The notes: generated by a model not told the origin, from the sequence alone. Shown: positions 11,575 to 23,987, counted from the stretch's first letter. The stretch: 64,000 nucleotides of DNA from Odobenus rosmarus divergens (GCF_000321225.1 NW_004450266.1:9698319-9762318), one strand, 5' to 3'. A program made the numbers and translations.

Positions 11575-11698
11575 AGCTGATGGGGATTGAAGAGTGCACT
11601 TATCAGGATGAACACTGGCTGATGGATGGAATTGTTGAATGACTATATTGTAGATTGTATGTTAACTACACTGGAATTAAATTTAAAAAAAAGAGAAA
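11575..11698 (+). mobile_element. LINE-1 3' terminal fragment
   Basis: Motifs include 'gtgcacttatcaggatgaac', 'tgttgaatgactatattgta' and 'tgttaactacactggaatta', followed by an A-rich tail. This is an older carnivore L1 3' end, truncated to little more than 100 bases. Confidence 0.75.
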
Positions 11699-12659
11699 AG
11701 TTTACTATTTAGTTCAAGAAGAATTGTGTAAGTATAGAACATTCATACATTCAAAAATATTTAATTGAGCATTGCTATATGTCCAGCTGAGGTTATAGAC
11801 ATTTCTGCATGGGAAGTTTTCAATATAGTCGAGGGACTCTGACAATAAACAAACAAAAATAAGTAAAACATATGGTATGCAAGATGGAGAAAAAATAAAG
11901 TGGGAAATATAAAAGGAAGTGTGTGTATGTTGAAGTGACAATTTTAAATAGGAAAGCCAGGGCTATCAAAGTATTCATTATTGAAAATCTGGTAAATACA
12001 GAAACAGAATAAAATAAAATTATATATAATCTTACTAACAAGATGGGCATCATGAACATTCTAGTGTGTATATTTTCTGACTTTTTAACATATACACAGG
12101 AAGATGTTTTGTCTGTCCCTTTTATAAAAATGAAATACCATTTTAGGAACTACTTTTTCATCTTACTAGTGTTTTACAAATATCTTTCTATGCCATTAGC
12201 ATTTTCTTCTAGAACAGTGGTTTTTTAAGAGTAAGAAATGAAAAGCACTTACCAGAATAACCTGGAGCTACATTCTTGGGAACAACCAGTATGCAGTGAG
12301 TATGATCTTGCTGGACAACTCTGGAAGGAAGTGTGTTTTGAAAAATCCCAGCAGGAGATTCTAATGCCATCCATCACATCCCCAATCTTCTCATTGGCAT
12401 TAGAAAACAAATGTTCTATAATATAGTTAGTTTATTGCAGTTCATTAAATGGCTATGCAATCATCATTCTTCTATTGTTATATTCAGTTTTCCTCCGTTG
12501 TTCACTATAACAGCAATGTAAATATCTTTAAAACTATATTGTACAGATATTCATAATTATTAGTATTCTTAGAATGAGAATCTGAGAAAAGGTGTGAAGA
12601 ATTCTATGCATCTAATACATATTTCCCAATGGGTTCTTCCATTAGTAACTTTTTGCTTT
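11699..12659. other. Non-coding stretch
   Basis: The portion 11740-11910, with 'gacaataaacaaacaaaaat', may be an ancient interspersed repeat. No gene is seen in the remainder. Confidence 0.4.
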
Positions 12660-12675
12660 TTGGATTATTTTTTTT

Positions 12676-12843
12676 CAAAGATTTTATTTATTTATTCATG
12701 AAAGACAGAGAGAGAGAGAGAGGCAGAGGGAGAAGCAGGCTCCCAAGGAGCAGGGAGCCCGACACAGGACTCGATCCCAGGACCCTGGGATCATGACCTG
12801 AGCCAAGGGCAGACCCTCAACCATCTGAGCCACCCAGGCGCCC
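12676..12843 (-). mobile_element. Carnivore tRNA-derived SINE, reverse, with clear target duplication
   Basis: The minus-strand head 'gggcgcctgggtggctcaga' ends at 12843, followed by the 'gatcccagggtcctgggatc' core. TTGGATTATTTTTTT occurs at 12660-12674 and again from 12844, a 15-base target-site duplication, so this is a relatively young insertion. Confidence 0.95.
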
Positions 12844-12858
12844 TTGGATTATTTTTTT

Positions 12859-13450
12859 ATGTCTTCCACACCCCTGTATTAGTTTTACTTTTAACCCTTT
12901 TGAATTAAACTTTTTAAAAAAGAAACCATGTCTTGCCATCCATTTTAAATTTTTTAGATTTTTCACATATTAAAGATAACAATCCTCTCTCATGTATGTT
13001 ATCTAAAAGATTTTCTTAAGAGAAAAATATAAATCTTTTCCATGAGACCTTTGGGTAATGTATATAAGTAAATCCATTCTAATACTCTGCCTTTTTAAAA
13101 AACATTTAAGTATGTTTTTGTAAGAGGCATTACTAAAATCAGATACATGGAAATCAATACAGTATGATGGAATATGCTACTGATTAATATTAGTTCTTTT
13201 ACTTTTTTCATTTAAAAAAACAAAAACCATATAAAATGAAATTATTTATTATTATTAATTCACATTTCCTCATTTTGTTGTTCCTTATTTTGCCAGGAAT
13301 TTCACATTTTGAAAAATTCCTATTATAAATTCTTTTCTTTACATTTCTGAAAACTCAAGCACATCCTTTGGGCTGACCTATTCCTCTCTGGGCTTGCCAG
13401 TAGATTCCCCAAAATCTTCACTTAGTAAAGTGAAAAATAATAGCAATGGC
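12859..13450. other. AT-rich non-coding stretch
   Basis: No gene or recognisable repeat is seen. Confidence 0.5.
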
Positions 13451-13464
13451 TGGAGGTGGTTTTA

Positions 13465-13675
13465 TTTTTTTATTTTTTTTAAGGTTTTATTTATTTATTT
13501 GACAGAGAGAGACACAGCTAGAGAGGGAACACAAGCAGGGGGAGTGGGAGAGGGAGAAGCAGGCTCCTTGCAGAGCAGGGAGCAGGGAGCCCGATGCAGG
13601 GCTCAACCCCAGGACCCTGGGATCATAACCTGAGCCGAAGGCAGACGCTTGATGACTGAGCCACCCAGCTGCCCC
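13465..13675 (-). mobile_element. Carnivore tRNA-derived SINE, reverse
   Basis: The minus-strand head 'ggggcagctgggtggctcag' ends at 13675. The body has a partly duplicated 'agcagggagcagggagcccg' segment. Flanks 13451-13464 and 13676-13689 (TGGA[G/A]GT[G/A]GTTTTA) form a 14-base target-site duplication with two transitions. Confidence 0.95.
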
Positions 13676-13689
13676 TGGAAGTAGTTTTA

Positions 13690-15224
13690 AACAAGAAAAT
13701 GCAAAGGTTTTCTTATGACTTTTTCTGTCCTAAGAACTCTGTATGTTGTATATTATTTATTTATTCATTCATTTATTTATTCAGCAAATATGTATTAAGC
13801 ACTCTAGAGTATACACTTCACTTATTCTTTATCTCATAAATGGGGCTAAAACAGGCTGGCTGTGAGAAGTATATGATTTAATATAAAGTAAGAATAATGA
13901 AGCTCTTAAGATGGGATGCTTGGCTTTTGGTAGGTTTTTTCACCAATTAGCTGAATCCCTCCTGTATCTTGTCTTAGAAGCTCACAGTATATTTTCCTGG
14001 CCAGAATTACAAATGAGCTGTCTTTAAATGCATTTAGAAAAAATTGAATACTGTGTCATTGCAGGCCAAGATTCAACAGTGTTTTAATTCACAAAAATGA
14101 ATGAAAATATGCTTACATTCTAACAAAAATACTTAAGTTCTAAAGTAAAATAAAATAATGGAATTGGTCCCTGGGTAAATACTATGGCAGTTCTTCCCCA
14201 AGCTAATACAAATTCTGTGACACAAAACAGCTTTTTGTTTTGTTTTTTTTTTTTTGAGATTTTGCTGTTACTCACAAAATACAAACCTATCTTTAAATAT
14301 AGAAACCAAAACTGCCTTTAGCTACATGAAATGTTCAGCAATTGCTGAAATTTAGTATTTGGCTTTATCTTGCTAAGGATTTAATAATTTTAGAAAAGGT
14401 ACTTCTTTTGTTTATTTTTGTTTAACAGTAGCATCTTCCTCTGGCTTCCATGTTTAAAAAGTCCATTAAAGCTAAATGGCTTTAGCCTACAGGTTGAAAC
14501 TACATGGTTGTACATAATAATACTTCATGTTTAAAAATGACTCTACAGATACAGAAAGCCATCACTATGGGTGTTAAATTAGGGTCAGTGCAGGAATTAA
14601 TTCCAAGTTTTTCCTCAGTTCCCTCAGTCTTCTTGGGGATGGAATAAACCACATAAACCAGCACCTTGACTACAGTGTAGATCCATGTTACCAGATCACA
14701 GGTAAACACTTGTGCTGTTCCTGATACTTTTCATCTCCTCTGGTTGCTTTCATTTACCATTCATAGAGACTTAGCTTTTGTGGACCTTTTCATATTTCAC
14801 AAGTCCTAATCTCACCCTTTTCTTGCTTGCATGTCAGATCACTTTGATCTTTCCCTCAGGAAACAGAATTCTTTCAACATTTGTTGAGAGATAATATATA
14901 GTAGGTACTATACTAGACACTTGGAGAAGCCAAGATGAATAAGACATTGCTCTGCCCTGAAGAAGTCCTGTGTAGAAAAGAAGGGAAATACCATATATGT
15001 AGAATATGCATGCATTACGTACTAGACACGATCAGTGTTTATTGAGCAATTTTATTATCCAAGAATATCTGTTAAGTTGAACTCTGATCTACCATCACCC
15101 AATCTAGCAGTTTATGAAATTAAACCTCTTGGTCACCCATGTGCTGGTTCATTTTTTTGAAGGTGATGAGTGATAAATGACTTCCCTGACCTGCTGTAAC
15201 CTGAGATTTGAACAACAGCAACAA
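13690..15224. other. AT-rich non-coding stretch
   Basis: There is an (ATTT)-rich patch at about 13755-13785. The portion 14880-14975 ('tagtaggtactatactagac' ... 'cattgctctgccctgaag') may be an ancient repeat. No gene is recognised. Confidence 0.45.
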
Positions 15225-15362
15225 CGGGAGGAAGGAAGGAGGAAGGAAGGAAGGAAGGAAGGGAGGGAGGGAAGGGAGGAAGGGAGGGAGGAATGAAGGA
15301 AGGAAGAAAGACAAGGAGAGAGGGAGGAAGGAAGGAGGGGGCAAAGAAAAAAGAAAGAAAGA
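15225..15362 (+). repeat. GGAA-type purine microsatellite
   Basis: About 138 bases consist of GGAA, GGGA and GAAA units with no pyrimidine interruption except single T and C substitutions. Open frames on both strands of this tract (poly-Gly/Arg/Lys or poly-Ser/Pro/Phe/Leu) are products of the simple repeat and not genes. Confidence 0.95.
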
Positions 15363-15449
15363 CAACGCTGCTGGAAGTAGACAATATAGCTGAGAATGTG
15401 GGCCAGTTATCAGAGTGCCTTACCCTTATTTTTAGCATGGTCTTGAGGA

Positions 15450-15690
15450 ATTACATACTTATTGAATGACTGTGTGCTAATTAATATTATGCACATTATA
15501 TACATCCTCACAAAAACTTTATAATCAACCTGAGACCCAGGTAATATTCTTATTTTACAGATGAGAACACAAAGAACTATAAAATAGCACTTAAGTTTCT
15601 TGTCCACTAACACACATCTAGTAAGTGTAGGCCTGTGCCTACCAACTCCAAAACAAGATTCTTTACATCCTTTTCTAATTGGAGAATTTG
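15450..15690 (-). repeat. MIR/L2-class ancient repeat, reverse
   Basis: Reverse-oriented MIR hallmarks are visible: 'tattttacagatgagaacac', then 'acacatctagtaagtgtagg' corresponding to the conserved core. The copy is heavily diverged. Confidence 0.6.
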
Positions 15691-17130
15691 TAAATCTTAA
15701 GGACTTAAGAGTCTCTGAGGTACCAAAGGATAGATAGTTGAAGCTGGAGGGAACTGATAAATCCCAAGAAAAACTTCACAGTATTTGAAGATGTCATGTA
15801 GAGCATAAACATGGAAACCCACACCTCTGTAGGCTTTTCTTCCACTAATGTGTTGGGGAACTTCACTGCTTAAGCAATTATACAAATATTAATATTATAA
15901 ATATTATATTATTCTTTGTCTTTCTTTTCCTCTCTTTTCCTTCTGAGAAGGCACTAAGTTAGGAATTTGTGGTAACTTCTCTAATCCTATAGCTTTAAGA
16001 TCATCAGTAATTAGATCCATAGGAAGTGTTGTAGTTAGCCTGCCCTGTTTAGAGCTAGTAGAGCTAAAGAGCTCACAAAGTGCCCCAGTATACATTGTCT
16101 CTGGGTGGAGATCCCAGTATATTTCATTTTACTTCATCATTCAGAATCTTTAGATAAAGGAGACCTAAAAAATGGATTGTAAGTCATACAATAGTGGCCA
16201 TCTTTTTACAAAAAATTCTTTCAAAAATCTTAGCATTATCTCCTCTAAAATCGGGTAGCTCCAGGCTGTTGGAATTTTCTGATATACTTTATCACATAAG
16301 CCTACCATGTTCTCTTTGTTTTTATCAATGCAAAGTATTTTCCAAGCTGTGAAACAAAGACACAGTAAAGCTTCTAAGGGGAACAAAATTACATATTTTT
16401 TTAAAGGCACTAAAAATCCAAACCATAAATACTGGAGACTAAGAAACCTCTTAGGTCATTGATTCTGCAATCTTCCAAAGGTGGAGCAATAACTGAACCA
16501 ACAGAATCAGTTGCTCTAGAATGGAATGCTTATTAATATCAATTTAATATCTTTGCCCTGAGAACACAATTTGCTTTTGAGTGGATGCTGTGGTTGTTTC
16601 CACTGAAAGGTAAATAATCTCTCCTCTTTGGAAACATGCATTTAATAAAGAAGGATCCCTCCTATGGCTGAACTAATGTGCCTCCCCACACATCCAGAGT
16701 TCTATTGCTAATAAAAAAGATTATCAGGCAAATAGAAATGTAGTTTACAGTAGCAATAGCTCACACCATTACTTTTTACCTCAATAAGTAAATCAAGCTT
16801 TTATGCCTGAAAACTACTTAAAAGCCAACTTTTCAGAATCTGTATTCCTCTGACAGCATATAATGAATATTTTGTCATAGCAAGTAACAAATTTTATTAT
16901 AGCCTAATGCTTAAAATTCCATCTGTTTCCACAAACAGAACATGAATACAGGAAAGCAAACATTAATCTTAAAATGCACTAAAAAATTCTCCTAATAAAG
17001 GGTTTCTAAAAGCATTTAAACATATTCAAGACCTGTTAATGATGGGATGCTGTGTGTCTGACATCTCAGTTTCCATTCACTGGTTGCTCAGAGCCCAACC
17101 ATGTTTATTACCCTACAGACATTTATAAAA
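15691..17130. other. AT-rich non-coding stretch
   Basis: No gene or confident repeat is seen in this 1.4 kb. Confidence 0.5.
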
Positions 17131-17141
17131 GGCGCTAATCT

Positions 17142-17339
17142 GGGGCGCCTGGGTGGCTCAGTCGTTAAATGTATGCCTTTGGCTCAGGTCATGATCCCAG
17201 GGTCCTGGGATCGAGCCCCACATCGGGCTTTCTGCTCGGTGGGAAGCCTGCTTCTCCCTCTCCCACTCCCCCTGCTTGTGTTCCCTCTCTCGCTGTGTCT
17301 ATCTCTGTCAAATAGATAAAACCTTTTTTAAAAAAAAAT
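17142..17339 (+). mobile_element. Carnivore tRNA-derived SINE, nearly intact
   Basis: The head 'ggggcgcctgggtggctcag' begins at 17143, the core reads 'gatcccagggtcctgggatc', and the body includes 'cctgcttctccctctcccac'. The tail is CAAATAGATAAAACC followed by poly(A). The target-site duplication is GGCGCTAATCT at 17131-17141 versus GGCACTAATCT at 17340-17350 (one mismatch). Its body resembles the copy at 36131, suggesting the same younger subfamily. Confidence 0.96.
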
Positions 17340-17350
17340 GGCACTAATCT

Positions 17351-18707
17351 TTTAAAATGGGAAACTATGCCTAATTTGGTAATAGGATGAACAAGGTTCT
17401 CTTGCTGTTTCATCTACAGGCTTGCAGAGCAGTAAACAAAGGACTTGGGCCACAGAATCATTGACTATTTTTCATCAAAATACCTATTCACTCATATATG
17501 CATCAGACATTTCCTGAACACCTACAATGTGTTCAGAAATGAAAATTCAGAAATGAAAGTCATAGCCGCTGTCTTCAAGTAGCTCATAGTTAAGTAGACA
17601 TTATCATGCAGTAAATAGAACACAAGACAGATAGAGGTGTGCACTCTTAGCTCAGAAGGGAAATGAAGAAATGTTTCTCCCATCAGGTAGCATACGGGAA
17701 GGGTTTTGAATAATGACTAGGCACTAACTAGGTCAAAAAGAAAACAAGAATTATATTCAGGATTATCTAGCCTAACTCATATTATCCCATCATTTTAAAA
17801 ATGAAAATACAAAATCTCAGAAAAGTTAAGTGACTGAAATAGGGCCATTCTCTGACTCAATCTGCAACAGGCAAGAGTAGTCCCACTGATTGCCCCTTCT
17901 GTATTTTTCACATTCATATATAAACACATAGATAACTAATTAAAAATTATTACTAAGAATTATACTTTTGTAATTATTTGTTTACAAATTTTCTTAATAA
18001 ATAATTAAATTATTGAAGTTATGATTCTATATTTGGGGGATTATTTTTTATTTTTATTCTTAATTCGAAACCACCATTCATCCCGCTTCTCTGAGGCATA
18101 ACATATGGAAATGTTTCCATTTGTGTGTTTATTTTATAATTAATCAAATACTCTTAGAATGGGAGGGTATGCAGTATGCATTTGCACTATATATCCTAGC
18201 TAAATATCAATGGCATAAAGAGATAAATATAAATGAAGGATAAGGGTTTTCCCAAGTCATAATCATCTCAGTTCTCCTGTAGCAGATGAATCCGAGAACA
18301 GCTTACATGCATCTCTATTAGAGTCCTCTGACATGAGACTGATATGATGTTAGTAGTGAAGATGTAGGATACATTAAAGATACGTACAAAGTACAGATAA
18401 ATGTTTAACAACCAGCTCCCCAGGGGCAAAATGCTCTGATTTGTAACATTTCTCAATTTTCAGGTATAAATACTCTCACAATGACTGATTTTAAGCCACT
18501 AACATGACATCAGTTAACTTCAGAATTCAAAATTGTGGAAAGATACACACAATTGGCTTTTTAATGCCAGTATAACTCAAATTTAGTACACCAATGGAAG
18601 CATCCAAAGGATATTATCATAATTACCCAAAGCAAAAGAGGCATCAGATTGAACTTCAACAAAATCATAAGATATCACCATCCAAAAAGGCTTAATTAAG
18701 GTCACTG
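17351..18707. other. Non-coding stretch with possible ancient repeats
   Basis: The segment 17490-17720 ('ttcctgaacacctacaatgt' onward) and the segment 17765-17890 (MIR-like in reverse) are possible old repeats at low confidence. No gene is recognised. Confidence 0.4.
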
Positions 18708-18715
18708 CTCCAAGA

Positions 18716-20791
18716 TAACAATTCTCAAAGTGTGTTCCACCAAACCCTTGGGGGGCCCAGCTCCCTTTCAGTGGGTTAATGAAACCAACTACTTCAGTAA
18801 TCATTTTTCAATGCTATTTGCTTTTTATTGTGTAAATATTTGTAGTAATAGCATAATGGTATCTTTTTGTTCTTTTTGACAGCATCTTCTATTTATTTTT
18901 AATTTTTTTTAAGATTTTTTATTTACTTGTGAAAGACAGAGAGAGCACAAGCAAGGGGAGTGGCAGGCAGAGGGAGAAGCAGGTTCCTCGGCGAGCAGGG
19001 AACCCGATGCCGGGCTCGATCCCAGGACCCTGGGATCCTGACCTGAGCCGAAGGCAGACACTTAACCGACTGAGCCACCCAGGTATCTGGAGCATCTTTT
19101 AAAATAAGTAACAAACATTATATCATATACATAAAACAAAACTTCTGATTTGGAAATGAAATTCCACTTGGACACAGGAAAGACTCTACTTCCCAAAGGT
19201 GTATCTATCTTTTCATGGATTATTTAACTCAAAGAACTATCCCTCAAGATATGAATTAGATATACGATTCTTTTCAAGGACAAGAATCTTAATGACAGGT
19301 CCAAAGTATCCAAACAACAGATATTTCCTATTCAGAGCTAAGTTCTAGGCCAGATGCACTTTATTTTGTTATTTTTATTTCTACTTCCCTACTTCAGTTA
19401 TGCCAGTTCTCAAAATACTAAGTAAATTGAGGTTGAAGATATTTGCACCACTCTCCGATAAAAAGACTCCATTGAAATGCAATAAACCTAAAGATTCTGG
19501 CACAAGGGAAACATGACTCATAGTACATGCTCCAATGAACTTCATAAAGGAGCCAAATAGTCCATTGACTTTCTTTGCACATATATTCGTAACATGTGGA
19601 GGTTTCATTGAGTGGCACCACATTTTTCTGGGCACCACATTGGATCACACCATAGTAACATTCTTGGACATTTGCTTAAAAATCTTGTATCTTTCTTAAT
19701 TTGGATTATAATATCCAATAACTTTATCACTGCCAGAGCATTTACAATGGGCAACTGCTCTAACAGAACTCAAGGCAGTGGTAGCACACTGTACTATCAT
19801 CAGTCTTTGTGTTTTTAATGCCACTCATTCATAGTAATAGCTACTTTTATTCACAGAAACCCCTTCCCTTGAAAGAACAACTGACAAACTGTGGTTGTTC
19901 ACATCAAAATAGCTGGCAGAAACTATCTCGGAAATGTATGAAGCAAATAACATTATTTGTTGCCAATGATACAATTTGAGCTTTCAAGAAAAATTAAAAT
20001 ATTAGAAATTTTGTGTATATTGCCATGAATTTGATAGTTTCACAATACTTAAAACTTTCCTGATGAGATTGCTAGTGAAATTAATGAATGTAAATTTTTC
20101 ACATGTTACAATAACACTTGCTGATATTTGGAAGATCAGGAAATCATTGTTTTCCAAATGACAAATGCTTATTGTTATAAAATAATAAATGGGTAAAAGA
20201 CCCATTCGAAATGCAAGGTAGCTTAATTAATTTTAATGTAACAGATAACTAAACATTTACTGATATGGAACTAGATTCTATACTGCCACTAATCTTTAAG
20301 AAATTTCTACTGGTTAAATTTTGGTGTGGTATCTAAAAAATGTATTCATAATTATCTGAAAGCTTGTTAAAATTATTCTCCCCTTTACAATTGCATATCT
20401 GTGTGAGGTCAGATTTTCTTCATGTTTTTCAACAAAAACAATGTAATCCAGAATTTGAATGCAGAACAGTTAAAGGAATTTAACTGTCTTCTATTAAACT
20501 ATACATTAGTACAAAAATGTACATGTTACAAAAATATAAAACAATGCCACTATTCTTGTATGCTTTCTCGTTTTAGAAAATAGTTATTTTTATTAAAAAT
20601 GAGTTATGTTAATATGCAGTGGGTTTACTTTTGCTATTCCAAACTAAAATAATAAATATTTCAAAAATTTCCAATGTTAATTGTAATTATATATAATATA
20701 TACATAAATATCACCTATACAACAGCACTTTGTAGTTCTCAGTAATTTTTAAGAGTGTAAATGTGTCCTGAGCCAAAATGTTGAACTACTG
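18716..20791 (+). mobile_element. Ancient hAT-type DNA transposon with decayed transposase
   Basis: The left end ('attctcaaagtgtgttccac') and right end ('ccaaaatgttgaactactg') match the inverted terminal pattern of mammalian hAT elements (consensus CAGTGGTTCTCAAA). CTCCAAGA at 18708-18715 and CTCTAAGA at 20792-20799 give an 8-base target-site duplication with one mismatch, the length expected of hAT. Around 19745-19830 a plus-strand frame reads ALTELKAVVAHCTIISLC, which I recall as resembling a segment of the ZBED-like hAT transposase. Near 20330-20420 the non-coding 3' part ('ggtgtggtatctaaaaaatg', 'catatctgtgtgaggtcag') also matches. Many stops and frameshifts make it non-functional. A SINE is nested at 18891-19090. 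The family name is uncertain (Charlie-like). Confidence 0.75.
18891..19090 (-). mobile_element. Carnivore tRNA-derived SINE nested in the hAT element
   Basis: The minus-strand head reads 'cctgggtggctcagtcggtt' and the core 'caggatcctgggatcgag'. AGCATCTT at 18881 and again at 19091 marks the target-site duplication. It inserted into the hAT element after the latter had spread. Confidence 0.93.
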
Positions 20792-20834
20792 CTCTAAGAT
20801 AAGAATACATCAAAAGTACTTGTCAAGCTTTAGA

Positions 20835-20862
20835 ACACACACACACACACACACACACACAC
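20835..20862 (+). repeat. (AC)n microsatellite
   Basis: Fourteen uninterrupted AC units. Confidence 0.98.
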
Positions 20863-20984
20863 GTATCATAAAGATAATTTTAGAAGACTCAGACATGATT
20901 CAAATGACTCAAATGAACACTGTGGATAAGAATAATTTTTTCTAGGGACATCTACAGTTAAAATTATGTGAACATGAATTTAAA

Positions 20985-21240
20985 TCAGAGTTCCAAAGTC
21001 TAAAGTACACCCACCTTTACCACTTGGCAGTAATTGCCTTCCAATCCTAGGATTAACCATGTCATGTTTGTAATTTAGGCAAGTTATTCACTATTTTTTA
21101 ACCTCAGCTTTCTCATAAAAGCTTTAAAAGCTCCTGAAAAAGCAGATAAAAGTGGTATTTTCTCAAATGGTTGGTGTAATGATTAAAGGGGGAGAGTGCT
21201 TATCATTTAACATACATTAGTTGAACTATTTTTATTATTT
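20985..21240 (+). repeat. MIR-class ancient SINE
   Basis: Forward MIR order is visible: 'taccacttggcagtaattgc', 'aatttaggcaagttattcac', 'aacctcagctttctcataaa', then 'ttggtgtaatgattaaag'. The copy is diverged, as expected for this old mammalian family. Confidence 0.65.
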
Positions 21241-21530
21241 TATCTTTTTCATTATGTTATTATTTTTATTGTCATTATAACTATTCCTTTGGTAAGTGGC
21301 CCTTTATTTATTCATTACCCATGATGGAGAACACAATTGTTTCCAAGGCAGCATATTCCACTACTGTATGAGAAATCCTTTATTATTTTACCAATGTACC
21401 AATGTAAAACAATAAAAGATTTATCATAGCCACAGCCACATATACCTATTCAGTTCTTGAAACAAGTTTTTAATTTACTGTAAGGGTAAAAATCTTTGAA
21501 AAAGACGTTTTGGAGAGTTATATAGGTTTA
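21241..21530. other. AT-rich non-coding stretch between two MIRs
   Basis: No gene is seen. The portion 21300-21400 could be an old repeat fragment I cannot name. Confidence 0.4.
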
Positions 21531-21534
21531 TTAT

Positions 21535-21715
21535 AAAGAGCCCTGGAATCATACAGATCTATTCTTGAATATTGGATTTATCATTTATGGTTTATGTTAT
21601 CAATGGCAAATCATTGAATATCAGTTACTGCATCTATACAGTGGGGATGATAATTCCTTTTTTTCAGGGTCATTATGAAATCTAGTAGAAACAATGTATG
21701 TTAACCACACAATGG
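21535..21715 (+). repeat. MIR-class ancient SINE
   Basis: Motifs in order: 'agccctggaatcatacagat', 'ggcaaatcattgaatatcag', 'tgcatctatacagtggggat', 'cagggtcattatgaaatcta'. Confidence 0.65.
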
Positions 21716-22644
21716 TGCATGGTCATTCATTCAATTACAATGCCTAGTGAGGGCTTTATGTGGAGAATTTGTCAGGAGCTGAATATGCAATTGTGAGAGA
21801 CATACATGCCTGACACTATTAAAACTTTGAGTCTAGTGGAGTCACATAGCATATTATTATTCATGGCAAGAATCCTATGCTTTCCAACTGAGTTCCATAC
21901 TGGAAAAAATCATTCATTCATTTTGCATTGCTTCTCTTGCTGCTTCTCATATTATGCTAATGCAGAGTGATAATGTTTCCTTGCTTTGGTGGTTGCTTTT
22001 ACCAACCATTATTCTCCTCCTGATATTCTTGCTATTAATCACCTGTACTGTGCAAAAAGTATGATCAACAGAAAAACTTTCCATTGTATGAGAGAATTTT
22101 GTTTCCAGAAAAGCAGATTTTTTTCATGCTGTATTGTGCAGGTCAATGACATTGCAACTAGAGGTGCCAATTGTCTTCATTAGACATGCAAGCAATCAAT
22201 CCAAAAACAGATTTTAAATCCTAATCCTATCACCAAGAGTTTGCTGTTGGCATAAATTGATACACAATGGCTTTAAAGAGGTAATTAACAGATAATTAAA
22301 TATTTATGACATGTATAAGCAAAGGCCTAAGTGCTTTGGTGAGAGGGTGGATTCAGGACACACTGACTTACTTTGCTTAGAGATGCAGTTGACATGGTAA
22401 GAGAGAAGAGAGTAACTAAGGATCCTGTCTCCAGATGTTGACCATGCATTCCTAGAAAACTAGAATTATACTTATTTTCTCCTCTCCATTCAAGAAACAA
22501 AATGTGTTCTGTGTCTATTTAATGCCAATTTGTGAGACATAAAGATGAATTAATAAATCACCTCACTCTCAAGCTCTTGCACTCCAGTGAAATAATGGAA
22601 ACTATTTAACACACACATTATATGAAATTCCAATTAGTATCCAC
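21716..22644. other. AT-rich non-coding stretch
   Basis: No gene is recognised. Possible ancient repeat traces occur at 21720-21845 and about 22500-22590. Confidence 0.4.
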
Positions 22645-22797
22645 TAGTAAAGTTTTATTGAAACATAGCCATATTCATTTGTTTATGGATTGTCTATGGC
22701 TGTTTTCATATTACAACTGCTGAGTTGAATAGTTGCGATAGAAACTATATGGAATGCAAATCCTAAAATATTTAGTATTTAGCCCTTCACAGGAAGA
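22645..22797 (+). mobile_element. Fragment of an ancient hAT-type DNA transposon
   Basis: The sequence follows a well-known mammalian repeat: 'taaagttttattgaaacata', 'gattgtctatggctgttttc', 'gagttgaatagttgcgatag', 'tcctaaaatatttagtattt', 'agcccttcacaggaag'. I recall the consensus as a hAT-class terminal region; the specific family name was not checked. Confidence 0.65.
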
Positions 22798-23420
22798 GTC
22801 TGCTTTTAAAGAGATTATGTAGATATTAATTTTTTCTTAAAGCGCTGAGGAAGAGGAAAAGGAAGAAGATTAGCATCATGTTCATGATCATATTAGTTTT
22901 ATTTTATTTTTTTTACCTGTCTGCAGGCTTGGACCATTTCTTGGGTGGATCACTTCAACAAAGAGTACATTCAATCGATTATTCCTATTCATTCATTTCC
23001 TAGAAACAAAACATATTTTCATATTTTGAACAATTTTTCAGCATTTACTGTCATTTCTAAAGTTTTAAGATGTTATCTTTTCACTTATCAATATTTTGGT
23101 TTGTAATATTAAAATATAAGAACTATTTTTAGCATTATTACATCTAAAACATAAATAATGGTAGTTACTTAATATCATGAAATATCCAGCTAGTTTTCAA
23201 AATCCCAATGCCCTCATAAATATTAAAATGTATTATTTTTAAATAATTCTCTTGAATTGGGATTCTAATAAGTCTCACATAAGTTATAAATATGTCATAA
23301 ATATCTATGAATTTTTTTCTCTGTTTCTTTCTCTTGCCTTCCCTCACTCTTTCGACTCTCCTTCTTCACTCTCTCATTGTTGCAAAAACTGATTATTGGT
23401 CGTATAGTATCTTGCACAGT
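22798..23420. other. AT-rich non-coding stretch
   Basis: No gene or recognisable repeat is seen. Confidence 0.5.
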
Positions 23421-23426
23421 TTAGAT

Positions 23427-23642
23427 CAGTCCTGTTCAAAAGAAGTTTTCTTCAGTGATGGAAATGTTCTAGAGTGTTCAATACAGTAGCCACTAGACAC
23501 ATAGAGCTATTGAGTTCTTGAAAGAAATGTGTACAGTGTGCCCCAGAAACTGAAATGAGTTTTGTTTTGTTTTACTGTTAAGTTTAAATTTAAATAACTA
23601 CCTATGGCTGATACCTTATACTTACAACAGTGGATAACACAG
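23427..23642 (+). mobile_element. Short non-autonomous hAT element
   Basis: The left half contains 'gatggaaatgttctagagtg', 'acagtagccactagacacat' and 'agctattgagttcttgaaag'. The right half has 'acctatggctgatacc' and 'aacagtggataacacag', roughly the inverse of the left end. Possible 8-base duplications GTTTAGAT (23419-23426) and CTCTAGAT (23643-23650) match at six of eight positions. It resembles mammalian hAT MITEs of the MER3/MER58/Cheshire kind. Confidence 0.65.
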
Positions 23643-23800
23643 CTCTAGATTTTGTAGACTGCATCACTATGGTGTGTTTTCATTTCTTGTGAACAATTGG
23701 CTGAATCCAAACTAGAGGCTTAATCAGATTCAGTTGTTTTGTTTTGTTTTGTTTTTCCTTTTTTTTTCTTTGTTTGCAAGAATTCCTCACAGATGCTTTT

Positions 23801-23987
23801 TTTTAATTTAAAGATTTTTATTTATTTATTTGAGAGAGACTGAGAGTGAGAAAGATCACAAAGGGAGAGGGAGAACCAGACTCACCGCTGAGCAGGGAGC
23901 GCGATGCAGGGCTCGATTCCAGGACCCTGAGATCATGACCTGAGTCGAAGGCAGTCACTTAACCAACTGAACCATCCAGGTGCCCCT
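23801..23987 (-). mobile_element. Carnivore tRNA-derived SINE, reverse, perfect 14-base duplication
   Basis: The minus-strand head is 'ggggcacctggatggttcag'. TCACAGATGCTTTT occurs at 23787-23800 and 23988-24001, defining exact ends. Confidence 0.95.

Noticed and set aside
15120..15438. Open frames rich in Pro/Ser/Phe/Leu or Gly/Arg/Lys
   Set aside because: They are translations of the GGAA microsatellite.
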